Source: Shimwellia pseudoproteus (lineage in GTDB: Bacteria; Pseudomonadota; Gammaproteobacteria; Enterobacterales; Enterobacteriaceae). From it: 46,563 nt of DNA. The stretch lies in contig NZ_WBXP01000030.1 in NCBI RefSeq assembly GCF_016415625.1, forward strand, positions 1 through 46,563, given 5' to 3'. A program made the position numbers and the translations under genes. Positions 13,288-23,432 of this stretch are shown here, in pieces (position 1 is the first letter of the stretch; each line of letters begins with the position of its first letter). Under the pieces are notes generated by a model. It had not been told where the DNA came from and searched no databases. It was given only the letters and a program-made list of their open reading frames with translations.

Positions 13288-13324
13288 AATGATCCTCTGA
13301 GAAAGTAGTGGTTCCGTCCCCGGC

Positions 13325-13343
13325 ATTATACGGTACAGTACCG
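13325..13343 (-). promoter_or_regulatory. tat operon promoter -10 with an adjoining palindrome
   Basis: On the minus strand a consensus TATAAT (13325-13330) lies 38 bp upstream of tatA, between ubiB and tatA. Directly upstream of it is the 13-bp palindrome CGGTACTGTACCG (13331-13343), which falls in the spacer. The -35 hexamer is not clear. This fits tatABC having its own start site separate from the ubi genes. Confidence 0.6.
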
Positions 13344-13361
13344 CAGAATGCCGCTTTAAAT

Positions 13362-15002
13362 TCAGCCAGCACGCCGCCATCCGATGACCCAGCTAATCAC
13401 GCCAACCGCCATGATTCCCGCTGGTGCCCACTGGAGATCGGGCCGGCTAATCAGCAATAATGTCCCGCTAATCATCAATATTGCGCCAACGCCAAATAAA
13501 TAACGGGACTGGCCCTGGCGCCCGCGATGCTTACGCATCTCACCGGCAATTCTATCAATACTCAGCTGTAATTTTTTGCCCTGGCGCAGGCTGTCGTAAA
13601 CCAGCTCAGGAATTTCCGGCATTTTTTCTACCCAGTAAGGGGCTTTCTCTTTAAATGCCCGTACCAGTGCCGGTAACCCCACCTGATCGCGTATCCAGGA
13701 CTCAAGGAACGGTTTGGCGGTTTTCCACAGATCGAGCTGAGGATAGAGCTGCCGCCCCACCCCTTCCACATACAGCAGGGTTTTCTGCAACAGCATCAGT
13801 TGCGGCTGCACTTCCATATTAAAGCGTCGGGCAGTATTAAACAGATTCAGCAGCACGTGGCCGAAGGAGATCTCCGCCAGGGGCTTTTCAAAAATCGGTT
13901 CACACACCGTGCGGATGGCAAACTCGAACTCTTCCACATTGGTGTCCGGGGGCACCCAGCCAGAATCCACGTGCAGCTCCGCCACTTTGCGGTAGTCGCG
14001 GTTAAAGAAGGCGATAAAGTTTTCCGCCAGGTAGCGTTTGTCATTCTTGTTCAGGGAGCCGACGATACCGCAATCAATACCAATATATTGGGGGTCTTCC
14101 GGGTGCTCGTAGCTGACAAAGATATTCCCCGGGTGCATATCCGCATGGAAGAAACTGTCGCGGAACACCTGGGTGAAGAACACCTGCACGCCGCGCTCTG
14201 CCAGCAGCTTCATATTGGTGCCCATCTGGTGTAGCGTGGCGGTATCCGATACCTGCACCCCGTAGATGCGCTCCATCACCATCATGTCTTCATTGCAGTA
14301 ATCTGCGTAGACCTCCGGGATGTACAGCATCGGGCTGCCTTCAAAGTTACGCCGCAGCTGGATAGCATTGGCCGCTTCCCGGGCCAGGTTCAGCTCGTCC
14401 AGCAGGGTCTTTTCATACTCGCGAACCACCTCAAGGGGGCGCAGCCGGCGGCCATCTGGCAGCAGGCGCGGCACCCAGCGGGCGAGGCGGTAGATAAGCT
14501 TCATATCCGCTTTAATGACCGGCAAAATGTCCGGGCGGATCACTTTGATGACCACCTCTTTGCCATTTTCTTTCAGGCGCGCCGTGTGTACCTGGGCAAT
14601 CGAGGCCGACGCCAGCGGGGTCACTTCGAAATCATCAAACCACGCGGAAACCGGTAAACCGCCCATCGCCTGTTCAATCTGCTGCTGGGCCCGGGCACCG
14701 TCAAAGGGCGCAACCCGGTCCTGTAGCAGGGCCAGCTCATCGGCAATCTGCGGCGGAAACAGGTCCCGCCGGGTAGAGAGCATCTGCCCAAACTTGATCC
14801 ACACCGGCCCAAGCTCTTGCAGCGCCAGACGCAACCGCTCACCGAGGGGCTTGTCTTTATGGCGATTCGGCATCCAGAACAGCAGCTTCCGCCCGAGGCG
14901 CAGCGGCAGCGTAATGCGCATTTTGGGTATCAGTTCATCGAGGCCGTAACTCAAAAAAGTGCGGACGATAAAATACAGGCGCCAAATTTCACCGGGCGTC
15001 AT
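13362..15002 (-). CDS. ubiB: ubiquinone biosynthesis atypical kinase/ATPase UbiB
   Basis: UbiB is an ADCK/ABC1-family protein-kinase-like ATPase needed for ubiquinone synthesis, probably by helping lipid intermediates reach the Ubi complex. It has 546 aa, as in E. coli. The family-specific KxGQ motif is in [17 protein letters not shown] near 73, the Ala-rich nucleotide loop in [13 protein letters not shown] near 125, a catalytic-type segment in [16 protein letters not shown] near 284 and the metal motif in IGIDCGIVG near 308. Two C-terminal hydrophobic segments (about 499-517 and 521-541) anchor it. The ATG at 15002 overlaps the ubiJ TGA by four bases (ATGA), so the upstream extension of the frame is not used. 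Confidence 0.97.
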   Translation of the reverse strand: MTPGEIWRLYFIVRTFLSYGLDELIPKMRITLPLRLGRKLLFWMPNRHKDKPLGERLRLALQELGPVWIKFGQMLSTRRDLFPPQIADELALLQDRVAPFDGARAQQQIEQAMGGLPVSAWFDDFEVTPLASASIAQVHTARLKENGKEVVIKVIRPDILPVIKADMKLIYRLARWVPRLLPDGRRLRPLEVVREYEKTLLDELNLAREAANAIQLRRNFEGSPMLYIPEVYADYCNEDMMVMERIYGVQVSDTATLHQMGTNMKLLAERGVQVFFTQVFRDSFFHADMHPGNIFVSYEHPEDPQYIGIDCGIVGSLNKNDKRYLAENFIAFFNRDYRKVAELHVDSGWVPPDTNVEEFEFAIRTVCEPIFEKPLAEISFGHVLLNLFNTARRFNMEVQPQLMLLQKTLLYVEGVGRQLYPQLDLWKTAKPFLESWIRDQVGLPALVRAFKEKAPYWVEKMPEIPELVYDSLRQGKKLQLSIDRIAGEMRKHRGRQGQSRYLFGVGAILMISGTLLLISRPDLQWAPAGIMAVGVISWVIGWRRAG

Positions 15003-15604
15003 TTGCTCTCCAGTTTCTCGAGGCGGGCTACCAGTGACTGTGCGGAACGCTCCAGGGCATCGACTTCCCCGGCAAACCAGGCCACTTCCAGCGGGCCTGG
15101 GGCCATACGCCACTCTTCAGTGAGTGACTCCGCCAGATAACGCTGCTGGCGCGCGGCGCCGCGCTGCAAAAAGCGCCCGCCGCCCTTAATGATCCGGCTA
15201 ATGCCTTCGGCGACAATATCACCGGTCCAGGGGGACAATACCTCGGCCAGGTCGAACTCAGCCAGGTCCAGCAATGCCACCAGGTTTTGTACCACCTGAA
15301 TATCGCCGTGGACTTCCAGCTCGCCGCTACGGATAAGCGCCGTAAGCTGTTGGCGATCGCGCAATTTCGGCAGTGTTCCCAGTTGGGTGGTCACCCGGCA
15401 GTCGGCTTCCGACTCCCACTGGCCCAGCACATCCAGTTGTTGCTCACTGAATACCAGCACCAGCGGCCCGGGTAGATGCTGAACCTCAAGGCGCAGTACC
15501 TTACCCACCAGGCGCTGGCGCGCGGCCTTAAGTGCCCGGTTACGATACAGTGCGGCATTGAGCGCCCCTTCCAGGGCGGCGGTGATCACGGGTACGAGCG
15601 GCAT
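14999..15604 (-). CDS. ubiJ: ubiquinone biosynthesis accessory factor UbiJ
   Basis: UbiJ carries an SCP2-type lipid-binding domain (about 15-115) and works with UbiK as an accessory factor of the Ubi metabolon. The start at 15604 gives 201 aa, equal to E. coli, beginning MPLVPV after AGGAGG (15609-15614). The C-terminus ends in a probable coiled coil ([20 protein letters not shown]). In E. coli the 3' part of this gene also specifies the small RNA EsrE; I could not tell from sequence alone whether that transcript exists here. It lies 13 bp after ubiE. Confidence 0.95.
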   Translation of the reverse strand: MPLVPVITAALEGALNAALYRNRALKAARQRLVGKVLRLEVQHLPGPLVLVFSEQQLDVLGQWESEADCRVTTQLGTLPKLRDRQQLTALIRSGELEVHGDIQVVQNLVALLDLAEFDLAEVLSPWTGDIVAEGISRIIKGGGRFLQRGAARQQRYLAESLTEEWRMAPGPLEVAWFAGEVDALERSAQSLVARLEKLESK

Positions 15605-15617
15605 GGGTCCTCCTGAC

Positions 15618-16373
15618 TCAGAACTTAAATCCACGGTGTAACGCAACAATGCCTGCCGTCAGGTTGTAATAACTGGTGTTTTCAAACCCGGCATTTTCCA
15701 TCATCCCTTTCAGGGTTTCCTGATCCGGATGCATGCGGATAGACTCCGCCAGATAGCGGTAGCTCTCTGCGTCCTGGGCAACCAGCTCGCCAATCCGCGG
15801 CAGCACATGGAAGGAGTACGCGTCGTAGACCTTACTCAGCGGATCAAAGACCGGTTTGGAGAACTCCAGCACCAGCAAACGGCCACCGGGTTTCAACACG
15901 CGGAACATAGAGCGCAGCGCTTTGTCTTTGTCGGTGACGTTGCGCAGGCCAAAGGAGATGGTGATACAGTCGAAGGTGTTGTCCGGGAACGGCAGCGCTT
16001 CGGCATTGGCCTGTACATAGTTGACGTTGCCAACGATGCCGATATTGCGCAGTTTTTCCCGGCCCATTTTCAGCATTGAGTCGTTGATATCAGCGAGGAT
16101 AACTTCACCGGTTTCCCCCACCAGGCGGGAGAATTTCGCGGTAAGATCACCGGTGCCCCCGGCCAGATCCAGCACTTTTTGCCCGCGGCGTACGCCGCTG
16201 CAATCAATGGTAAAGCGCTTCCAGATGCGGTGGATCCCGAAGGACATCAAATCGTTCATCACATCGTACTTTGCAGCCACAGAGTGAAAGACGTGAGCCA
16301 CCATGTCTTCTTTTTCGGCTTTAGCGACAGTACGGAAGCCAAAATGCGTCGTTTCTTGTGTATCCTCAACCAT
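15618..16373 (-). CDS. ubiE: bifunctional demethylmenaquinone / 2-methoxy-6-polyprenyl-1,4-benzoquinol methylase
   Basis: UbiE is the SAM-dependent C-methyltransferase shared by menaquinone and ubiquinone synthesis. It has 251 aa, as in E. coli. The class I motif is [16 protein letters not shown] near 68; the family signatures [17 protein letters not shown] near 35 and [18 protein letters not shown] near 142 are present. It is the first gene of ubiE-ubiJ-ubiB and starts 92 bp after rmuC. Confidence 0.97.
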   Translation of the reverse strand: MVEDTQETTHFGFRTVAKAEKEDMVAHVFHSVAAKYDVMNDLMSFGIHRIWKRFTIDCSGVRRGQKVLDLAGGTGDLTAKFSRLVGETGEVILADINDSMLKMGREKLRNIGIVGNVNYVQANAEALPFPDNTFDCITISFGLRNVTDKDKALRSMFRVLKPGGRLLVLEFSKPVFDPLSKVYDAYSFHVLPRIGELVAQDAESYRYLAESIRMHPDQETLKGMMENAGFENTSYYNLTAGIVALHRGFKF

Positions 16374-16465
16374 CTCAATGCCTGTTAATCAATAAATGTT
16401 TGTGAAGTGTAACAGATATGCGTTGATTGCCCTATGGTTCAGGCCAGCCCGTTATCCGGCTATAT

Positions 16466-17890
16466 TCAACGATATTGCGCCTGATAGTGGTGCTCCGGCA
16501 GCGATGCCTGATACTCAACCTCGCCATCCTCAGAAGGCGAATTATCATCCACCTTCTGGCGCGCCTGATCCATCAATTCCGGGTTAATTTCCTGTTTTAC
16601 CTCGACGCCCAGCTCACGAAACGCGTCCGCCTGAAGTAAAATATTGCCCCGCCCCTGGGCCAATTTGTTCATTGCTCCCTGGTACTTATCCCTTGCTTTA
16701 TCAAGGCTTTGTCCCATAACGGTCATATCATCAACGAACAGGCGTATTTTGTCATAGAGGCGGGCCGCGCGTTCAGCTATTTGTTGCGCATTACGGCTCT
16801 GGTGCTCATAACGCCATAAATTCGCCACAGTACGGAGCGCCACCAACAGCGTGGTGGGGCTGACCAGCATAATATTGTGCTTCAGTGCTTCGCTAATAAG
16901 CTCAGGCTGACGATCAATCGCCACCTGAAAGGCAGGCTCCACGGGGATAAACATCAGCACATAGTCCAGGGAACGCAGGCCGGGAAGCTGCTGATAATCC
17001 TTACGGCTCAGCAGGCGAATATGGTTACGAATGGCGGCGATATGCTCATTCAGCGCCGCCTCTCTTATCTGGTCATCGTCGGCATTAAAGTAACGCTCAT
17101 AGGCCACCAGCACCATTTTGGCATCCACCACCACATCTTTGCCCTGGGGCAAGCGCACGATGACATCCGGCTGCATGCGGGCATTGCCCTCCAGAGCAAT
17201 ACTGACCTGGGTCTGGTATTCATGGCCCTCACGCAGGCCGGAGGCTTCCAGCACCCGGGTGAGCACCACTTCCCCCCAGTTGCCCTGGGTTTTGTTATCC
17301 CCTTTCAGGGCGCGGGTCAGGTTCACCGCCTCCTGGGCCATCTGGGCATTGAGCTGCTGCAAATTACGGATCTCATACGCCAGGGTATGGCGCTCTCTGG
17401 CCTCCTGGCCAAAGCTCTCCTGCACCTGGCGGCGAAAGCCGTCCAGCTGTTCGCGCAGCGGGGTGAGTAACCCGGTCAAACTCTGGCGGTTTTGCTCGTC
17501 CACCCGGCGGCTGCTCTGCTCGAAAATACGGTTGGCGAGGTTTTCAAACTGCTCCGCCAGCCGCTGCTCGCTGTTGATCATCTGGCGGACTTTCTCATCT
17601 GCCCGCAGGCGGCCCTCTTCCAGCCGGGTGGCCATTTCCCGCAGATCCGCCTCCTGGGCGCTGTTGATCTCCAGTTGATTACGCAACTCGCGGTTCAGTT
17701 GCTCGCACTCCTCCCGCCAGTGAGTGTTCTGCGCCAGCGCCTGGCGGGCAGCCATCAGCTCCCCCCAGGTGTCACGCTGGGCCTCCTGATCGGCGGCCTT
17801 CTGGCGTGCCGCATTCAGCCCACAGGCCAGCCAGCCAATCGCCATACCGGCAGCCACCGCCACAATCAGATAAATAATCGTCAGATCCAC
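16466..17890 (-). CDS. rmuC: DNA recombination protein RmuC
   Basis: RmuC is thought to limit recombination at inverted repeats; a nuclease-like fold is suggested but activity is unsettled. It is 474 aa against 475 in E. coli. An N-terminal membrane segment (about 4-24) is followed by a long coiled coil (about 28-150), then the RmuC core with GNWGEVVLTRVLEASGLREG near 204 and VVDAKMVLVAYERYF near 255. The C-terminal tail is variable and charged. Confidence 0.95.
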   Translation of the reverse strand: MDLTIIYLIVAVAAGMAIGWLACGLNAARQKAADQEAQRDTWGELMAARQALAQNTHWREECEQLNRELRNQLEINSAQEADLREMATRLEEGRLRADEKVRQMINSEQRLAEQFENLANRIFEQSSRRVDEQNRQSLTGLLTPLREQLDGFRRQVQESFGQEARERHTLAYEIRNLQQLNAQMAQEAVNLTRALKGDNKTQGNWGEVVLTRVLEASGLREGHEYQTQVSIALEGNARMQPDVIVRLPQGKDVVVDAKMVLVAYERYFNADDDQIREAALNEHIAAIRNHIRLLSRKDYQQLPGLRSLDYVLMFIPVEPAFQVAIDRQPELISEALKHNIMLVSPTTLLVALRTVANLWRYEHQSRNAQQIAERAARLYDKIRLFVDDMTVMGQSLDKARDKYQGAMNKLAQGRGNILLQADAFRELGVEVKQEINPELMDQARQKVDDNSPSEDGEVEYQASLPEHHYQAQYR

Positions 17891-17997
17891 AACGCCCTCA
17901 GTCCCGGAAATACCTGTCAGGAAAGCTAAGGTGATGCTGTATGAATGTCCAGATAAAAAATGGTGCGGAATGTTGTGTGGAAGAATACGGAGAGGAT

Positions 17998-18018
17998 CAG
18001 GCCAGCGATGCTGGCCTG
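17998..18018 (-). terminator. hairpin terminator after udp
   Basis: A perfect 9-bp stem (17998-18006 with 18010-18018) and 3-nt loop lies 14 bp after the udp stop. The U-tract on the minus strand is poor, so termination may be partial. Confidence 0.6.
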
Positions 18019-18031
18019 GGGAAAGTCATTG

Positions 18032-18793
18032 CTACAGCAGACGGCGGGCCGCTTCCACCACAATACGCACCGCGTGGCTTTCGGTTTGTTTCATGGTTTC
18101 GGCATTGGGGATCTCCTGCTGGGTGCGGTTAACAATCACCCCAGCCACCATCCCGGCGCGCAGCCCCTGGCTGGCGCACATGGTCAGCAAAGTGGCAGAT
18201 TCCATTTCATAGTTCATCACACCCATGGACTGCCATTCCGCCATCGAGCCCTGGAACTCGCGGGTCACCCGGCCCGAGAAGGTATCGTAGCGCTCCTGCC
18301 CCGGGTAGAAGGTATCTGACGATGCCGTCACTCCGATATGGGTGGCAGCCCCCACCTCACGGGCCGCCTCTACCAGCGCGGTGGTACAGGAAAAGTCGGC
18401 AACCGCCGGGAACGCCAGCGGTGCAAAGTGCAGGCTGGCGCCGTCCAGACGCACAGAGGCGGTGGTAACCAGCACATCGCCGACATTAATATGCGGCTGA
18501 ATCGCCCCGGTGGTGCCAACCCGCAAGAAGGTACGGATCCCCAGTTGGGCCAGTTCTTCAACCGCAATCGAGGTTGACGGGCCGCCGATACCGGTAGAGC
18601 AGATAACCACCGGCTTGCCGTCCATCTCTGCACGCCAGGAGGTAAATTCGCGGTGTGATGCCAGCTTAACCGGGTTATCCATCAGCGCGGCGATCTTTTC
18701 CACCCGCTCCGGATCGCCGGGAACAATTGCCAGCGTGGCGCCCTGTAAATCATTTTTCGTGAGACCAAGGTGAAAAACATCAGACTGAGACAT
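18032..18793 (-). CDS. udp: uridine phosphorylase
   Basis: Udp splits uridine with phosphate into uracil and ribose-1-phosphate for nucleoside salvage. It is 253 aa, the E. coli length. Family landmarks are the phosphate loop [14 protein letters not shown] near 25, [17 protein letters not shown] near 93 and the ribose/base segment [14 protein letters not shown] near 194. It is divergent from dlhH; the shared region holds two CRP-like sites with a CytR-like inverted pair between them. Confidence 0.98.
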   Translation of the reverse strand: MSQSDVFHLGLTKNDLQGATLAIVPGDPERVEKIAALMDNPVKLASHREFTSWRAEMDGKPVVICSTGIGGPSTSIAVEELAQLGIRTFLRVGTTGAIQPHINVGDVLVTTASVRLDGASLHFAPLAFPAVADFSCTTALVEAAREVGAATHIGVTASSDTFYPGQERYDTFSGRVTREFQGSMAEWQSMGVMNYEMESATLLTMCASQGLRAGMVAGVIVNRTQQEIPNAETMKQTESHAVRIVVEAARRLL

Positions 18794-18836
18794 GACTAAC
18801 TCCTTCGCGGGTCATTTATCCGGTTAGCAAAACGGT

Positions 18837-18842
18837 ACTCTA
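18837..18842 (-). promoter_or_regulatory. udp -10 element
   Basis: TAGAGT on the minus strand is placed so that the predicted start, near 18830, puts the proximal CRP-like site at about -41.5, the class II position known for E. coli udp. Confidence 0.55.
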
Positions 18843-18863
18843 CCGAAGCCCCCGGCAACATTT

Positions 18864-18931
18864 CGTGATTCACTTCACTTCAAATGAAACAAATTACATT
18901 AAGCGGCAAGTAAATAGTGATAATCATCACA
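18864..18931. promoter_or_regulatory. CRP-CytR-CRP control region of udp
   Basis: Two CRP-like sites are present: CGTGA-N6-TCACT (18864-18879; 8 of 10 consensus bases) and AGTGA-N6-TCACA (18916-18931; 9 of 10). Their centres are 52 bp apart, the spacing of the E. coli udp sites at -41.5 and -93.5. Between them AATGAAAC (18883-18890) and ATTACATT (18893-18900) form an inverted pair resembling the CytR half-site GTTGCATT. The arrangement fits CRP activation with CytR repression relieved by cytidine. The distal site could also influence dlhH. Confidence 0.75.
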
Positions 18932-19063
18932 TTTCAAGACATGCACCATGCATCCTGTGCGCTCACCTGGCGACTTTTGCGGCGCAAATAACACAGTCTA
19001 TAGTTAACTCACTGCGCTATATCACAGATATATCACGAGTACATAACGGGTACGGAGAATGCC

Positions 19064-19888
19064 ATGACAGACAATACAACCCATAATAAGGCCGAAGCGA
19101 ACTTTGCACCTGCCGCTTCCCCTATCACCGCAGACACCATTCATACCTCCACGGACGGCATTACCGCGCATGAAACCAGCGTGCCAACCCGCGGAGACAG
19201 CATGCCAGCCTATGTGGCCGCCCCGAAGGAGGCCCATGGCCCGCTGCCCATCGTTATCGTCGTACAGGAAATTTTTGGCGTTCACGAACATATCCGCGAC
19301 ATCTGTCGCCGCCTGGCCCGGGAAGGGTATCTGGCCATCGCCCCGGAGCTTTACTTCCGCCAGGGGGACGCCAGTGATTTTGGTGATATCCAGACACTGA
19401 TCACCGGCCTGGTAGCCAAAGTGCCGGATAGCCAGGTACTGGCGGATCTGGACCACGTGGCCAGTTGGGCGGGCAGAAATGGCGGGGACGCCTCGCGCCT
19501 GATGATTACCGGCTTCTGCTGGGGCGGGCGGATCACCTGGCTGTATGCGGCCCATAACCCACAACTGAAAGCGGCGGTGGCCTGGTATGGCCGGCTAACC
19601 GGCGATAAATCCCTCAATTCCCCCGAACACCCGGTGGATGTTGCCACGGATCTCAGTGCCCCGGTACTGGGGCTCTATGGCGCCCAGGATACCGGCATCC
19701 CGCTGGAGAGCGTGGAGACCATGCGCCAGGCATTGCGCGCGGCCAATGCCCGGGCAGAAATTATTGTCTACCCGGAGGCGGGCCACGCCTTTAATGCAGA
19801 CTACCGCCCCAGCTACCACAAAGCGTCAGCCGAAGACGGCTGGCAGCGGATGCTGGACTGGTTCGCGCTGTACGGCAAGGCCAAATAA
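19064..19888 (+). CDS. dlhH: dienelactone hydrolase family protein
   Basis: This alpha/beta hydrolase matches E. coli YsgA/DlhH (274 aa here, 271 there). The catalytic Cys of dienelactone hydrolases is in TGFCWGGRITWLY near 149, the Asp in YGAQDTGIPLES near 208 and the His in YPEAGHAFNADYRP near 241. The physiological substrate in enterobacteria is not established. GGAG (19054-19057) precedes the ATG. The N-terminal 30 residues are variable. Confidence 0.93.
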   Translation: MTDNTTHNKAEANFAPAASPITADTIHTSTDGITAHETSVPTRGDSMPAYVAAPKEAHGPLPIVIVVQEIFGVHEHIRDICRRLAREGYLAIAPELYFRQGDASDFGDIQTLITGLVAKVPDSQVLADLDHVASWAGRNGGDASRLMITGFCWGGRITWLYAAHNPQLKAAVAWYGRLTGDKSLNSPEHPVDVATDLSAPVLGLYGAQDTGIPLESVETMRQALRAANARAEIIVYPEAGHAFNADYRPSYHKASAEDGWQRMLDWFALYGKAK

Positions 19889-19905
19889 CCCGGGCGCAGT
19901 ATCCG

Positions 19906-19938
19906 AAAAAAAGCCCCGCAGCCGAATGGCGACGGGGC
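19906..19938 (-). terminator. metE rho-independent terminator
   Basis: On the minus strand GCCCCG pairs with CGGGGC (19913-19938 in all) and is followed by a T run (19906-19912). It stops metE; the plus strand lacks a T tract, so dlhH is not obviously served. Confidence 0.85.
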
Positions 19939-19955
19939 GATTATCACCCGTAATA

Positions 19956-22217
19956 TCAGGCGTTACGCAGATTTTTCGCCGCGGTGACCATGTTTGCCAG
20001 GGCGGCGCGGGTTTCCGGCCAGCCGCGGGTTTTCAGGCCGCAGTTCGGGTTCACCCACAGCCGCTCCGCCGGGATCCGCTGGGCGGCTTTCTGCAGCAGG
20101 TTCTCAATCCACGCCACACTCGGCACATTCGGTGAGTGAATGTCATAGACCCCGGGCCCTATCTCATTTGGGTATTCAAATGCCTCAAAAGATTCCAGCA
20201 GTTCCATATCGGACCGCGAGGTCTCAATCGTTATCACATCGGCATCCAGGGCGGCAATCGACGTCATGATGTCGTTAAACTCGCAATAACACATATGGGT
20301 GTGAATCTGGGTATCGTCCTTCGCCACCGCGGCATTCAGGCGGAATGCATCCACCGCCCAGGTGAGGTACGCCTGCCAGTCACTCTGGCGCAGCGGTAAC
20401 CCTTCCCGCAGTGCCGGTTCATCAATCTGAATAATCCCGATACCCGCCGCTTCCAGATCCGCCACCTCGTCACGCAATGCCAGCGCTATCTGTTTGGCGA
20501 TAGTCTCCCGGGAGACGTCTTCCCGCGGGAAGGACCAGCACAAAATGGTCACCGGCCCGGTCAGCATGCCTTTTACCGGCTTGTCCGTCAGCGACTGGGC
20601 GTATTGCGCCCACTCCACGGTAATCGGTGCCGGGCGGCTAATATCGCCGATCACCACCGGGGGTTTTACACAACGGGAACCATAGCTCTGCACCCAGCCG
20701 TTCTGGGTGAAAATAAACCCGTCAAGATGCTCACCGAAATACTCCACCATGTCGTTACGTTCCGCTTCGCCGTGGACCAGCACATCCAGACCCAGGCGCT
20801 CCTGCTCCTGAATTGCCTGTTTGATATGCCCGGCAATAGCGGTGCGGTAGCCGTTGCTGTCCAGTTGGCCGCGTTTGAAATCGAGGCGCAAACCGCGGAT
20901 CTCGGTGGTCTGCGGGAAAGAACCAATGGTCGTGGTCGGCCAGTCCGGGAGCTGAAAGCGGGCGCGCTGGGCCTGTGCGCGCTGAGTATAAGGCTGATGG
21001 CGCTCGCTATCCCGGGGGGTGATCGCCGCCAGGCGCGCCGCGACCGCCGGGTTATGTACCCGGCTGGAATGGCGTCGCGCCCGGATGGGCACACTCCACG
21101 CATCAATCGCGTCTGTATCGCCGCTGTTCAGGGCATCACGCAGCAGCGCCAGCTCAGCGCATTTTTGCAGGGCGAAGGCGAACCAGCTTTTCACTTCGTC
21201 ATCAAGACGGGTTTCGACACGCAGATCAATGGGGCTGTGCAGCAGGGAGCAGGAGCTGCCCACCCACAGCGGCCGCTGGCCCACCAGCGCCTTCACCTGA
21301 GCGAATTTTTCACGCAGATCCGCCCGCCACACGTTCCGGCCGTTGATCAGACCGGCAGACAGCAGCCAGCTCTCCGGCAGGCGCTGGTGCAGGGTGTTCA
21401 CATCATCATGGCCGTGGACCAGATCCACATGCAGCCCCTGAACCGGCAGCGCGGTGATCACGTCCAGATTCGGGGTAACCCCTTCAAAATAGGTGGTCAG
21501 CAGCAGTTTGACCTGCCCGGCCAGCGCCTGGTAGGCCTCCTGGTATGCCTGGCGCCACGCCTGCGGCAGCGCCAGCACCAGGATAGGCTCATCAATCTGT
21601 ACCCACTCGATACCGCGCTGGGCTAGCGCCGCCAGCACCTGCTGGTACACCGGGAGGATGGACGCCAGCAGATCCAGACGGTCGAAAGCCTGCCCTTTCA
21701 CTTTCCCCAGCCACAGGTAAGTAAGCGGCCCGAGGATAACCGGTTTCACCTTATGACCAAGGGCGAGGGCTTCGTCTACTTCATCCAGCAACTGGGTCCA
21801 GGTCAGGGCAAACGACTGGCCTTTGGTGAACTCGGGCACGATATAGTGATAGTTGGTGTTAAACCATTTGGTCATTTCGGCGGCGGCAGCGGGCTCGCCG
21901 GTGGGAGCACGGCCACGGCCAATGCGGAACAGGGTATCAATATCAACCTGGCCATCGGCATGTTGGTGGCGGGCCGGGATATTACCCAGCATCAGGCTGG
22001 TGGTCAGCACATGATCATACCAGGCAAAATCCCCCACCGGCAGCAGATCAATCCCCGCCTCTTGCTGTTGTTGCCAGTGGCGGGCACGCAGCTCGCGGCC
22101 GGTATTGAGCAACGCCTCACGGGTGCAGTTACCTGCCCAATAACGCTCCTGGGCTTTTTTCAGTTCGCGGTGCAAGCCAACACGGGGGAAACCAAGGGTG
22201 TGGTTAATGATTGTCAT
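19956..22217 (-). CDS. metE: cobalamin-independent methionine synthase
   Basis: MetE transfers the methyl group of 5-methyltetrahydropteroyl-triglutamate to homocysteine. It is 753 aa from the ATG at 22217 (product begins [15 protein letters not shown]), equal to E. coli; the open frame extends 16 codons upstream without support. Zinc ligands are visible in [11 protein letters not shown] (His/Cys, about 641-643), in [13 protein letters not shown] (Glu, about 665) and in [13 protein letters not shown] (Cys, about 726). The homocysteine-binding segment [11 protein letters not shown] lies near 431. It is divergent from its activator metR. Confidence 0.98.
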   Translation of the reverse strand: MTIINHTLGFPRVGLHRELKKAQERYWAGNCTREALLNTGRELRARHWQQQQEAGIDLLPVGDFAWYDHVLTTSLMLGNIPARHQHADGQVDIDTLFRIGRGRAPTGEPAAAAEMTKWFNTNYHYIVPEFTKGQSFALTWTQLLDEVDEALALGHKVKPVILGPLTYLWLGKVKGQAFDRLDLLASILPVYQQVLAALAQRGIEWVQIDEPILVLALPQAWRQAYQEAYQALAGQVKLLLTTYFEGVTPNLDVITALPVQGLHVDLVHGHDDVNTLHQRLPESWLLSAGLINGRNVWRADLREKFAQVKALVGQRPLWVGSSCSLLHSPIDLRVETRLDDEVKSWFAFALQKCAELALLRDALNSGDTDAIDAWSVPIRARRHSSRVHNPAVAARLAAITPRDSERHQPYTQRAQAQRARFQLPDWPTTTIGSFPQTTEIRGLRLDFKRGQLDSNGYRTAIAGHIKQAIQEQERLGLDVLVHGEAERNDMVEYFGEHLDGFIFTQNGWVQSYGSRCVKPPVVIGDISRPAPITVEWAQYAQSLTDKPVKGMLTGPVTILCWSFPREDVSRETIAKQIALALRDEVADLEAAGIGIIQIDEPALREGLPLRQSDWQAYLTWAVDAFRLNAAVAKDDTQIHTHMCYCEFNDIMTSIAALDADVITIETSRSDMELLESFEAFEYPNEIGPGVYDIHSPNVPSVAWIENLLQKAAQRIPAERLWVNPNCGLKTRGWPETRAALANMVTAAKNLRNA

Positions 22218-22380
22218 GTTCTTTTTCCTGTTAGCACGATGAAAGTGACCGGAAAGCCTCAGCACACTGCAACACCCGATTATTGTTTGATAATAATGGG
22301 GTTTTATTGATAACCGCGGAATAACGCACGCGGTCAGCCCCGTTATCGCCCCCGAAAAATCGATCTATTCAGGTAAATTG

Positions 22381-22412
22381 GGATGTTTAGCCGTCCAGAT
22401 GTTTACACATCC
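22381..22412. promoter_or_regulatory. tandem MetJ boxes between metE and metR
   Basis: Four adjacent 8-bp units GGATGTTT, AGCCGTCC, AGATGTTT and ACACATCC match the MetJ consensus AGACGTCT at 5, 6, 6 and 5 of 8 positions. Tandem imperfect met boxes are the normal form of MetJ operators, where SAM-bound MetJ binds cooperatively. From here MetJ would repress metR and metE together. Confidence 0.8.
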
Positions 22413-22463
22413 ATAATCAGCAGGTACTGTATATTCCTCAAGCGCAATATCTTCATAGCCGGG

Positions 22464-22476
22464 TGAACAACTTTCA
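22464..22476 (+). promoter_or_regulatory. candidate MetR site at the metR start
   Basis: TGAA-N5-TTCA is a perfect match to the MetR consensus, but it overlaps the first base of the metR ATG. It could mediate autorepression or be chance. I saw no second equally good copy nearer metE. Confidence 0.4.
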
Positions 22477-23432
22477 TGATCGAGATAAAACACTTGCGGA
22501 CCTTACAGGCTCTGCGTAACTGCGGCTCGCTGGCAGCAGCGGCGGCCTCATTGCATCAGACCCAGTCTGCCCTCTCTCACCAGTTTTCTGACCTTGAGCA
22601 GCGCCTCGGCTTTCGCCTGTTTGTGCGTAAGAGTCAGCCGCTGCGTTTTACCCCTCAGGGCGAGGTACTGCTGCACCTGGCAGAGCAAGTGTTGCCGCAA
22701 ATCACCCGGGCACTCCAGGCCTGCCAGGAGCCCCAACAGGCCAGGCTGCGGATAGCCATTGAGTGCCATAGCTGTATTCAGTGGCTGGCGCCGGCGCTGG
22801 CGCATTTTCGGGCAAGCTGGCCCCATGTGGAGGTAGATTTCAAATCCGGTGTGACCTTTGATCCGCAGCCGTCGCTCCAGCAGGGCGAGCTGGATATTGT
22901 GCTGACATCGGACATTTTGCCGCGCAGCGGCCTGCACTACTCGCCGATGTTCGATTATGAAGTGCGTCTGGTATTGGCGACGGATCACCCCCTGGCGGAG
23001 CGGCGCCATATCACCCCGGAGGATTTAGCCAGCGAAACCCTGCTGATCTACCCGGTTCAGCGCCAGCGCCTCGATATCTGGCGGCATTTCCTGTTACCTG
23101 CCGGTGTCAGCCCACAGTTGAAAAGCGTGGATAACACCCTGTTGCTGGTACAGATGGTGGCGGCCAAAATGGGGATCGCGGCACTGCCGCACTGGGTGGT
23201 GGAGTCTTTTGAACGCCAGGGTCTGGTGGTGACGAAAACCCTGGGTGATGGGCTATGGAGCCGGCTGTACGCTGCCGTCCGGGACGGGGAGCAGCGCCAG
23301 CCGGCGGTCGATGCGTTTATTCGCTCTGCCCGGCAGCACGCTTGTGATCATCTGCCGCTGGTACGCAACGCGGAGCGACCCAGCGCCGATGCACCCACAG
23401 TGAAGCCAGGATCACTGACCCTCCCACAATAA
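22476..23432 (+). CDS. metR: LysR-type regulator of methionine genes MetR
   Basis: MetR activates metE, metH and other methionine genes with homocysteine as co-effector. It is 318 aa (317 in E. coli). The N-terminal winged helix-turn-helix shows [20 protein letters not shown] at 17-36, then [18 protein letters not shown]; the co-inducer domain spans about 90-300. A GGGTGA (22461-22466) is the only visible ribosome site. Its last 116 bp overlap the 3' end of bioP on the other strand. Confidence 0.96.
   Translation: MIEIKHLRTLQALRNCGSLAAAAASLHQTQSALSHQFSDLEQRLGFRLFVRKSQPLRFTPQGEVLLHLAEQVLPQITRALQACQEPQQARLRIAIECHSCIQWLAPALAHFRASWPHVEVDFKSGVTFDPQPSLQQGELDIVLTSDILPRSGLHYSPMFDYEVRLVLATDHPLAERRHITPEDLASETLLIYPVQRQRLDIWRHFLLPAGVSPQLKSVDNTLLLVQMVAAKMGIAALPHWVVESFERQGLVVTKTLGDGLWSRLYAAVRDGEQRQPAVDAFIRSARQHACDHLPLVRNAERPSADAPTVKPGSLTLPQ

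Noticed and set aside
20604-21626. 340-codon plus-strand frame opposite metE
   Set aside because: Antisense shadow of metE with no ribosome site and no recognisable domains.
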